DNA of 64,000 nt from Manis javanica (lineage: Eukaryota > Chordata > Mammalia > Pholidota > Manidae), in contig NC_133172.1 in NCBI RefSeq assembly GCF_040802235.1, positions 58,287,613 to 58,351,612 on the forward strand, written 5' to 3'. The notes under the pieces are model-generated. The model ran no database searches. It was not told the origin of the DNA and saw only the letters and a list, made by a program, of their open reading frames with translations. A program made the translations under genes and the position numbers. Within the stretch, counting starts at the first letter, position 1; each line of letters starts with the position of its first letter. This document shows, piece after piece, positions 38,901 to 50,600 of this stretch.

Positions 38901-41622
38901 CAGCCATGACACAGCCACACTGATGGAATTTGCCAGAAATCTGTCCTTTGAGGTGCCTGGGAAAGCTGTTCATGAGGAGGTGTCAGACCAGGAACAGTTA
39001 ACTACAAAGCTGAGGGAGGTCCAGGGAAGACTGCAGGATGCCTCTGGCAGCTGTGCAGTGCAGGAGCTTGCTGCTGGAAGAGCAGGCTGTCTTGTAGAAG
39101 CCACCAAGCTCCAGTACCGGACTGGGAGCAAAACGCTTTCCTCCTGCAGTGGCTTTCCGGTGCTCTCTACTGAAAGGCTTACCATCATGGCAGTGGACAA
39201 AGGAAAATTATTTTAAAAGCTCAGATCCGTTTTCACAGAGCATGCAAAAACAGTGAATTTGGAGCTGAGAGGCAATACATTGATAACCAGCACAGTGACT
39301 AAGAAATGCAAAGAGTCATGACGTCCTAAGTGCAACATTACTGGAAGACCTGTCTGCTGCCAGAAGGAGCATATGATGCATTTCATGGGCCAAACTTTAA
39401 TGATTTAGGTATTATTCTTACCGCTTAAACTATGTTTCTCTCTTCATTGAAAATTTACTGAAATTTTTTTCTTCACTTTTAATAAGAGTGTCAGGCATAT
39501 TGATAAACCTAGGTGCATAAAGCAGAAATGAACTGCCTTTTGAATAAAACTATTAGTTCAATAGAAACAATAGAGGCAGGAATAGCAGCTGTGAGATATA
39601 GGGAGGAAACAAAGGTATCTAAATATCTTCTTTATGTTCAGACCTTATCTATTCATCAATTGATCTTCTTTAACATCTACTATAGGCCTTGTACTGACAC
39701 CAGAATGGACTAGCTTTCTTCTCCTGGCATAGCTGTTATCCTAGGACTATCCTTCTCCATTCCTGCATTCATTTCACTTCTTTCCTGTATTCAGTTATGT
39801 CTCTTAGTTATTACCAGAATCTTCCTCTTTCTTGATGTACTTTGTTGGAGCACATTTTCCAACATTCTGAGAAAGGTTGCATGGGGGATAAATTGTTTTG
39901 AGACCATGTATACCTGACAATATCTATTCTAGCCTGACATTTTATTGGTAGTTTGGCTGGTTATAAAAATCTAGATTAGAAGTCATTTTCCTTCAGAATT
40001 TTGAAATCACTTCCCCATTGCTGTTTAACTTCCATTTAGAAGTATGAAGCTATTCTGATTCCTATACCTTTCTGTGGCTTCTCTGCCATTCTGCTTTTCT
40101 TTCTGAAAGTTCATAAGAATTTTTTCTGTTTTCTTTATTCAGAAGTGTTACACTGTTGATATAAGTCTTGGAACAGGGCTATTTTCATGCATTGTTATGA
40201 GCACTTCTTGGTAGTACTTTCTATTTTTGCAGTGGCATTCCTATTTTTCAGATGTTAAACCTTCTGGACTGATCTTCCAGTTTTCTTAATTTGTCTTTCC
40301 TATTTTCTACTTTTTTCTTTCTCTTCTCTTTCCTGGGATAGTTCTTCAACTTTTAATTTTGACTTTACATTTAAAAATTGTTTTCAGTCACTGAAAAAAC
40401 ATTTTTTTTGTTCTGTGTCCTTTTTTTACATTACACATCCTTCTTGTTTCATGAACACAGTATCCTCTTTTCTCTCTGGGAATATGTTAATGAAAGATTT
40501 TCTTTTTTTCCTTGAACTTTTCATCTTGAAAAATATTTAGTTTCTCTAAATTGCCTTTTTGCTGTTGGTTTGGGTTTCCATCATTCTTTCTAGGACATCT
40601 GTTGAGTCCTGTTTGCTCAATTTTAAGAGTGGGGCTCTAAAGTAGTGTTTCTTAAACTATGTGTCAAAAATATATATCACATGTCAAAGAAATAATCAAT
40701 CTTCCCATGTTTTCTTCCGTCTGCTACTTCTATAGCTTTTCTTCTTCCTTCCTAATTACAACCCTTAAATAGAATTTGTGCCTCATATCGAATTTACTGA
40801 GTATCATAATTCTTCCAAGTGGTAAAGATACCTCAAGACAAATGCTGGGCATAGAAGCCACAGGGCATAAATCTGCAAAGAAGTAAAAAGCTAACCTTCT
40901 CAAACAATATCGCTTCTCTCTCACTTACCAACTTTACATTTCCCTGTATGGCCCCGGAAGATGACTGGTTAGCCAGAGACGGGTAAGATTCCTCAAGGGA
41001 GGAACAACCTAAGACAGGCACAGTCGCAGGGGGGCCATCAGGTGAGAAATTGGGGATCAACAGAGGTGAGGCTTAGAACCTCACCCCCCCTGTTTTGAGA
41101 GAAATCTTCTGCATCCGTGGATGTTTTATTGTCCTTGTCTAGCTCGGATTAACACATAGTCTACAGGCACACACCTGATCATCTACATTTGCTCTCTTAC
41201 AACACTAAACTATGTTTTCTACCTTTATCTTGCATCTACCTACCACTTCAGCATATTATTAAAAATAATAATAATAATAATAATAATAATAAGGGAGAAA
41301 TGTGGGATTCACACATAAATCAAGTATAAAAATCAAACAAATATTCATATTTGACCTGATTGTTTATAGTTCATAATGCATGATCAAAACCAAAAGTTTC
41401 TGTGATGAATGCCCTTGTACTGTTCACCATGTAAGAACTTATTCACTATGTAAGAATTTGTTCACCATGTAGGAACTTGTTCGTTATACTTCAGAAGATT
41501 GGAGACTGACGAGAATTAGGCTTGGGGTGGATTAATGATTGTGCATTGAGCATTGACTCCCCTATACAGAATTTTATTGTTGTAACCATTTGATCAATAA
41601 ATATGAGAGATGCCCTCTCAAA

Positions 41623-41656
<34 letters not shown>

Positions 41657-44600
41657 TATATATTTCACAATGTGTGATAAGGATGTCAGCCCTCAGAGTG
41701 GCTGAGCAGCACCTGGGGAGGCTAGGGCCCCCTGTCCACCCCAGCCTGTACACAACCTTGTCTGTTTTCCCTTGAATAGCATTACATTTTCTACATGTGG
41801 TAGGACATGAAGTTTCAGAAGTGCTGCTCCAAAATATATTGGAAGTTTGGAACTTGTAGGCTAGGCTTATTGACTGTAGGTTTAACTGTTGTGTGATCAA
41901 GCTGGATCATTTTCTTGGGGCAGATCTATGTCCACATCTTTAGGTCTTTCTTTTTGAGCTGATCAAGTACTCCAGAAGAGTCGTCTGGTTTCTTGCCTGG
42001 AGGCCATAGGTCTGGCTTTCAGCATTTTAGGAGCAGAATTGAGAAAAAGACCAGTGGTCTCAGCATTCAGTATATAAACATTCCTTAACACTCTTGGTTT
42101 TTGTATGGTCCAGTACACCAACCCACCGATGTACTAACCCCGTGTCCAGACACCCAGCCTCAGTTGTATACTGTTCAGGATGTCAATCACTTACCTTTCT
42201 CTAGAGCCTTACTAAACTATGCCAGTGAGGTGTGTATGTAGGTGGAGGAAAGACCTGAAAACTCAGTTGTTCCTTATGACTTTGTCAATCCATTCTTCTA
42301 CCAGCTCAGCTCTCACCCTTCCCACAGCGTCCTCACACCACCAGTTCTGAGCTTTTGTGGGGCTTCTTAAATGCAATTTAGGTGTGTCAGCTTCCCTCAC
42401 TGCTAAATCAGAAATTTCTTTTAAACTTTGGGTAAGGTACCAGTTCTTAAACAAGACACAAAAAAATATTGACTGTGAAAAATTATTCTTTAAATTGTTC
42501 ATCACCTTTCAAAAAAAGTGCCAAATCTGCAAAGGACTAAAATCAAGAATATAATAAAGAGCTCATACACCTCAATATCAGGAGGACAGTTAACTCTAAA
42601 AAATGAACAAAAAACTTAAACTGAACATGTGTTTCATAGAGGAGGACATACATGTGGCCACATATGAAGAGATGTTTAGCACCTGGATAATGAGGGAAAT
42701 GCAGATTACAACCACAAGGAGAGCCCATATTTCACTCACTCAGTTGGCAGAACTCAGGAAGTGTAATAGATTCAAGTGTTGTAGAGTTTGTGGTTCCATA
42801 GATTGTCTTACATGTGCCAAATGATATTGTAAACTGCCCTGACTACTTTGGAGAATAATTATCATCTCATGCTTTGGAGATAATTCAACATAACCTCTCT
42901 CCTAGGGGTGCACCCAAGAGAAGTCCTTTTATATCGTACAAAAGAAGACAGACAAGAATAGTCATAGTGATACTGTTTATAATATCAAAAACCTAGAAAC
43001 AGCCCAGAGACCTGTTAAGAGGAAAGTGGAATATTATGCAGCAGAAAGAACAGAAGAACCAGGTGATACACAGCAATATGAACCACTCTTGGCAATATGA
43101 CTCAAGTGGAGAAGACTGTAGAAAGCATGAAGGCTGTCGACAACATGAAGCACTTTTATAAAATCCAAAACAAAAATTAAATGTATATCTGTTATACATA
43201 AATTAATGTATATCTTTTATATGTTCTATAATTTGTTGATACAGTAATAAAAAAGAAACAAGGGAAAATTAAAATAGGATTTAGGGTAATAGTTATTTCA
43301 GGGGGGAAAGCAGGGGAATGAATTGGTGGGGAGGACTGTCGGGTCAGAAGCGGGTTATTGCCAAAGTGTCCTAGCTTTGGGTTTGGGTGGTAGTTTGTGG
43401 GGTCCTGGTTACGCTGTTGAAAATAACTAGATAATTAAATACATATTTTTCAAGCCTAAAGGTGGGGGTTCTCTGCGTGAAGGGGAGATCCTCACCCCCT
43501 GGATCTTAGTTCTTGGGTTGTCGTGTGTGGTGGTCAAGAAGTCCTGTTCTCGAACAATACTGTAACAAGTATTTTGTAGTTAAAAGTTGTAACACAAAAT
43601 TGTATTGATCTCATGTTAACAGACTAAATTTTCTAAAGTGGGTTCATATGCTGATAAATATATACTTTGTAGAATATTTAGTGTATGAATATTTATAGCT
43701 ATTTCTGTTCTTTCATAGAAATTTTACATTTTTTTCCCTTTCTTAGGACAAAGTTAAACTATAATCCTCCAAAAGATGATGGATCCACCTATAAGATTGA
43801 ACTTGAAGGGATATCGGTAATGGTCATGAGAGAGATCCTGGACTACATCTTCAGCGGGCAGGTACGATGAGACCCGGATGAAGGGAGACTGGAGAGGGTC
43901 CCCTTTCATCCGTCCTGCGGCCGGGTAGCGCCGTCATCTCCTTCCTGGGTCACTGTGTGCCTGACAGTATCTCCTCCTGGTGATGGCACCCAAGTGTGTT
44001 CTCCCAGAGCTCTGCTCTTAGTGAAAAGCAGAGCGCATAGACTCTTCCCCAGTCACGTTTTCTGTTTTTTTTTGTTTTTTTTTTTGAGAGGGCATCTCTC
44101 ATATTTATTGACCAAATGGTTGTTAACAACAATAAAATTCAGTATAGGGGGGTCAATGCTCAATGTACAATCATTAATCCATCTCAAGCCTAATTCTCGT
44201 CAGTCTCCAATCTTCTGAAGCATAACGAACAAGTTCTCACATGGTGAATGAATTCTTACATAGTGAATAAATTCTTACATGGTGAACAGTACAAGGGCAG
44301 TCATCACAGAAACTTTCGGTTTTGATCACGCATTATGACCTATAAACAATCAGGTCAAATATGAATATTTGTTTGATTTTTGTACTTGATTTATATGTTG
44401 ATCCCACATTTCTCCCTTTATTATTATTATTATTTTTATTTTTAATAAAATGCTGAAGTGGTAGGTAGATGCAAGATAAAGGTAGAAAACATAGTTTAGT
44501 GCTGTAAGAGGGCAAATGTAGATGATCAGGTGTGTGCCTATGGACTAAGTATTAATCCAAGCTAGACAAGGGCAGCAAAACATCCACGGATGCAGAAGAT

Positions 44601-47600
44601 TTCTCTCAAAGCAGGGGGGGTGAGGTTCTGAGCCTCACCTCTGTTGATCCCCAAATTCTCACCTGATGGCCCCCCTGCGACTGTGCCTGTCTTAGGTTGT
44701 TCCTCCCTTGAGGAATCTTACCCGTCTCTGGCTAACCAGTCATCTTCCGGGGCCATACAGGGAAATGTAAAGTTGGTAAGTGAGAGAGAAGCCATATTGT
44801 TTGCAAAGGTTAGCTTTTTACTTCTTTGCAGATTTATGCCCTGTGGCTTCTATGCCCAGCACTTGTCTCGAGGTATCTTTACCACCTGGAGGAATTATGA
44901 TGCTCGGTAAATTCGATATGAGGCACGAATTCTATTTAAGGGTTGTAATTAGGAAGGAAGAAGAAAAGCTATAGAGGTAGCATATGGAAGAAAACATGGG
45001 AGGATTGATTATTTCTTTGACATATCTTCTTGTAGAGTACCTTAAGTATGTATAGGTTTTAAACTACTAACTAACTTGCGCACACATATTAACATAATAG
45101 GAATACGGTGACATAAACAAAGCAAATCTATAATTACCATCCATCTCCAGTGAAGCCAAGAAAACCATTTAGGCACCCTAGGCATTTGTGAAAATTTGTC
45201 TATATGATGGATATTGTCCAACTGTACTTGAACAGTCTGAGAGAAATCAGACAAATTAAAGCAGCCCATTTCTGGGATTTGTTCACATCCCATATGTTCT
45301 TTTAACCGTAGATAGTCTATAGTCATGAGATTTTGGAGTGCTACACCTTGCACCCCTCCCAACTCCTGGTTGAGTTCCAACAGTACAGATCCGGTCAAAT
45401 TCGTTGTCTCACTGTATGCACATGCCAGCCTAGACATCTCCCTCCTCATTCCTATGGCAAGTCCAGGAGACGGTGGGGTGGATGCAGCCACAACCGCAGC
45501 ATCGTCCGGATCCCTGTGGAGGCTTTTTGATGATCATCCCCCGGCACAAGTCCTCCAGAGAGTGCTGATGCCGGAAGCTCCTCCTCATATCGTATCTTAG
45601 TTCATTTTCTGGGTATCCAAGCTAGGCCTTGATCTTCTGCATAGAAACAAACAGACCCTTTGCCCACACTTTGACATGCCCTCCATACCACTGTGCAGAA
45701 CTCATTGGAGGTCAGCACACAGTAACTGCTTTTCTTTTTTTTTAATTTTTATTAAGAGAAAGGAACATTATCAGAAAAGAGTACCTCCATAGCTGATCAT
45801 CTGACACCCTTTAAGTGATCAACATTAGGGATATTTAAAGCATGCGTTGATCTTTGATTTACCAATAGTTTTATCCTATCAAGGAGTAATCCCCCTTTTC
45901 TTTCTTTCTTTCTTTCTTTTTTTTTTTTTTTAATCTTTAATCTCCACTTACATGAAGAATACTATGTTTACTATGCTCTCCCCTATATCAGGTCCCCCCT
46001 AACAACCACATTACGGTTACTGTCCATCAGCTTAGCAAAATGTTGTAGAGTCACTGCTTGTCCTCTCTGTGTTGTGCAGCCCACCCTCCCCTTTCTCCCT
46101 CCCCCCCATGCATGCTAATCTTAATACCCCCCTTCTTCTTCCCCCACTTATCCCTCCCTGCCCACCCATCCTCCCCAGTTCCTTTCCCTTTGGTACCTGT
46201 TAGTCCATTTTTGGGTTCTGTAATTCCGCTTCTGTTTTGTTCCTTCAGTTTTTCCTTTGTTCTTATACTCCTCAGATGAGTGAAGTCATTTGGTATTTCT
46301 CTTTCTCCGCTTGGCTTATTTCACTGAGCATAATACTCTCCAGCTCCATCCATGTTGCTGCAAATGGTTGGATTTTTCCACTTCTTATGGCTGAGTAGTA
46401 TTCCATTGTGTATATGTACCACATCTTCTTTATCCATTCATCTCTCGATGGACATTTAGGTTGCTTCCAATTCTTGGCTATTGTAAATAGTGCTGCGATA
46501 AACATAGGGGTGCATCTGTCTTTCTCAAACTTGATTGTGCTTTGAGCATTGACTCCCATATACAGAATTTTATTGTTGTTAACAACCTAAATTCCTAGGA
46601 GTGGAATTCCTGGGTCAAATGGTAGGTCTGTTTTGAGCATTTTGATGAACCTCCATACTGCTTTCCACAGTGGTTGAACTAATTTACATTCCCACCAACA
46701 GTGTAGGAGGGTTCCCCTTTCTCCACAGCCTCACCAACATTTGTTGTTGTTTGTCTTTTGGATGGCAGCCATCCTTACTGGTGTGAGGTGATACCTCATT
46801 GTAGTTTTAATTTGCATTTCTCTGATAATTAGCGATGTGGAGCATCTTTTCATGTGTCTCTTTGCCATCTGTATTTCTTTTTGGAAAACTGTTCAGTTCC
46901 TCTGCCCATTTTTTAATTGGGTTATTTGTTTTTTGTTTTTTGAGGCATGCATCTTTATATATTCTGGACGTCAAGCCTTTATCGGATCTGTCATTTTCAA
47001 ATATATTCTCCCATACTGTAGGGTTCCTTTTTGTTTTATTGATGGTGTCTTTCGCTGTACAGAAGCTTTTCAGCTTAATGTAGTCCCACTTGCTCATTTT
47101 TGCTGTTGTTTTCCTTGCCCGGGGAGATATGTTCAAGAAGAGGTCACTCATGTTTCTGTCTAAGAGGTTTTTGCCTATATTTTTTTCCAAGAGTTTAATG
47201 GTTTCATGACTTACATTCAGGTCTTTGATCTATTTTGAGTTTACCTTTGTATATGGGGTTAGACAATGGTCCAGTTTCATTCTCCTACATGTAGCTGTCC
47301 AGTTTTGCCAGCACCATCTGTTGAAGAGACTGTCATTTTGCCATTGTATGTCCATGTCTCCTTTATCAAATATTAATTGACCATATATGTTAATTTCTGG
47401 AGTCTCTAATCTGTTCCACTGGTCTGTGGGTCTGTTCTTGTGCCAGTACCAAATTGTCTTGATTACTATGGCTTTGTAGTAGAGCTTGATGTTGGGGAGT
47501 GAGATTCCCCCCTACTTTATTCTTCTTTTTCAGGATTGCTTTGGCTATTCGGGGTCTTTGGTGTTTCCATATGAATTTTTGAATAATTTTTCCAATTCAT

Positions 47601-50600
47601 TGAAGAATGTTGCTGGTAATTTGAGAGGGATTGCATCAAATCTGTATATTGCTTTGGGCAGGATGGCCATTTTGATGATATTAATTCTTCCTAGCCATGA
47701 GCATGGGATGAGTTTCCATTTATTAGTGTCCCCTTTAATTTCTCTTAAGAGTGACTTGTAGTTTTCAGAGTATAAGTCTTTCACTTCTTTGGTTAGGTTT
47801 ATTCCTAGGTATTTTATTCTTTTTGATGCAATGGTGAATGGAATTGTTTTCCTGATTTCTCTTTCTATTGATTCATTGTTAGTGTATAGGAAAGCTACAG
47901 ATTTCTGTGTGTTAATTTTGTATCCTGCAACTTTGCTGTATTCCGATATCAGTTCTAGTAGTTTTGGAGTGGAGTCTTTAGGGTTTTTTATGTACAGTAT
48001 CATATCATCTGCAAATAGTGACAGTTTAACTTCTTCTTTACCAATCTGGATTCCTTGTATTTCTTTGTTTTGTCTAATTGCCGTGGCTAGTCCTCCAGTA
48101 CTATGTTAAATAACAGTGGGGAGAGTGGGCATCCCTGTCTTGTTCCCGATCTCAGAGGAAATGCTTTCAGCTTCTCGCTGTTCAGTATAGTGCTGGCTGT
48201 GGGTTTATCATATATGGCCTTTATTATGTTGAGGTAGTTGCCCTCTATTCCCATTTTGCTGAGAGTTTTTATCATGAATGGATGTTGAATTTTGTCAAAT
48301 GCTTTTTCAGCATCTATGGAGATGATCATGTGGTTTTTGTCTTTCTTTTTGTTGATGTGGTGGATGATGTTGATGGATTTTCGAGTGTTGTATCATCCTT
48401 GCATCCCTGGGATGAATCCCACTTGGTCATGGTGTATGATCCTTTTGATATACTGCTGAATTCTGTTTGCTAATATTTTATTGAGTATTTTTACATCTAC
48501 ACTCATCAGGGATATTGGTCTGTAATTTTCTTTTTTGGTGGGTTCTTTGCCTGGTTTTGGTATTAGGGTGATGTTGGCTTCATAGATGTTGGCTTCATAG
48601 AATGAGTTTAGGAGTATTCCCTCTTCTTCTATTTTTTGGAACACTTTAAGGAGAATGGGTATTATGTCTTCTCTGTGTGTCTGATAAAATTCCGAGGTAA
48701 ATCCGTCCGGCCCCGGGGTTTTGTTCTTGGGTAGTTTTTTGATTACTGTTTCAATTTCTTTGCTCGTACTTGGTTTGTTTAACTTTTGTGTTTCTTCCTT
48801 GGTCAGTCTTGTGACGTTGTATTTTTCTAGGAAGTTGTCCGTTTCTTCTAGGTTTTCCAGCTGTTGGCATATAGGTTTTCATAGTAGTCTTTAATAATTC
48901 TTTGTATTTCTGTGGAGTCTGTCGTGATTTTTCCATTCTCATTTCTGATTATGTTGATTTGTGTTGATTCTCTTTTTCTCTTAATAAGTTGGGCTAGAGG
49001 CTTATCTATTTTGTTTATTTTCTCAAAGAACCAGCTCTTGGTTTCGTTGATTTTTGCTATTGTTTTATTCTTCTCAATTTTGTTTATTTCTTCTCTGATC
49101 TTTATTATGTCTCTCCTTCTGCTGACTTTAGGCCTCATTTGTTCTTTTTCCAGTTTTGATAATTGTGATGTTAGACTATTCATTTGGGATTGTTCTTCCT
49201 TCTTCAAGTGTGCCTGGATCATTATATACTTTCCTCTTAAGACTGCTTTCGCTGCGTCCCACAGAAGTTGGCGCTTAGTGTTGTTGTTGTCATTTGTTTC
49301 TATATATTCCTTGATCTCTATTTTGATTTGTTCATTGATCCATTGATTATTGAGTAGCATGTTGTTAAGCCTCCATGTGTTTGTGAGCCTTTTTTTTTTC
49401 TTTGTAGAATTTATTTCTACTTTTATACCTTCGTGGTCTGAAAAATTGGTTGGTAGAATTTCAATATTTTGGAGTTTCCTGAGGCTCTTTTTGTGAGCTA
49501 GTATGTGGTCTATTCTGGAGAATGTTCCATGTGCACTTGAGAAGAATGTATATCCTGTTGCTTTTGGATGTAGAGTTCTATAGATGTCTATTAGGTCCAT
49601 CTGTTCTAGTGTGTTGTTCAGTGCCTGTGTGTCCTTACTTATTTTCTGCCCGGTGGATCTATCCTTTGGGGTGAGTGGTGTGTTGAAGTCTCCTACAATG
49701 AATGCATTGCAGTCTATTTCCCTCTTTAGTTCTGTTAGTATTTGCTTCACATATGCTGGTGCTCCTGTATTGGGTGCATATATATTTAGAATGGTTATAT
49801 CCTCTTGTTGGACTGAGCCCTTTATCATTATGTAGTGTCCTTCTTTATCTCTTGTTACTTTCTTTGTTTTGAAGTCTATTTTGTCTGATATTAGTACTGC
49901 AACCCCTGCTTTCTTCTCACTGTTGTTTGCCTGAAATATGTTTTTCCATCCCTTGACTTTTAGTATATGCTTGTCTTTGGGTTTAAGGTGAGTTTCTTGT
50001 AAGCAGCATATAGATGGGTCTTGCTTTTTTATCCATTCTATTACTCTGTGTCTTTTGATTGGTGCATTAAGTCCATTTACACTTAGGGTGACTATTGAGA
50101 GATATGTACTTATTGCCATTGCAGGCTTTAGATTCGTGGTTACCAAAGGTTCAAGTTTAGCTTCTTTAGTATCTTACTGCCTAACTTAGCTCGCTTATTG
50201 AGCTGTTATATACACTGTGTGGAGATTCTTTTCTTCTCTCCCTTATTCCTCCTCCTCCATTCTTCATATGTTGTGTGTTTTGTTCTGTGCTCTTTTTAGG
50301 GGTGCTCCCATCTAGAGCAGTCCCTGTAGGATGCCCTGTAGAGGTGGTTTGTGGGAAGCAAATTCCCTCAGCTTTTGCTTGTCTGGGAATTGTTCAATCC
50401 CGCCATCATATTTAAATGATAGTCGTGCTGGATACAGTATCCTTGGTTCAAGGCCCTTCTGTTTCATTGCATTAAGTATATCATGCCATTCTCTTCTGGC
50501 CTGTAGGGTTTCTGTCGAGAAGTCTGATGTTAGCCTGATGGGTTTTCCTTTATAGGTGACCTTTTTCTCTCTAGCTGCCTTTAAAACTCTTTCCTTGTCC

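Larger units (their letters stand above)
44089..45735 (-). mobile_element. Copy B of the ERV 3' tail (env remnant, PPT, LTR U3-R)
   Basis: The inverse of copy A, extended further upstream into env. The PPT complement lies just right of 44408 and the (TAA)n tract at about 44418-44445. U3 starts at 44408 (TGTGGG on minus). AATAAA on minus corresponds to TTTATT at 44104-44109, and the sequence ends in an A-tail (T-run 44070-44085). No gag, pol or 5' LTR is present. Confidence 0.8.

Noticed and set aside
41590-41775. A 61-codon frame rich in Tyr-Ile repeats
   Set aside because: Translation of the A-tail and TA microsatellite.
45325-45600. Plus-strand frames opposite the ERV env remnant
   Set aside because: Shadows of the minus-strand TM-like frame.
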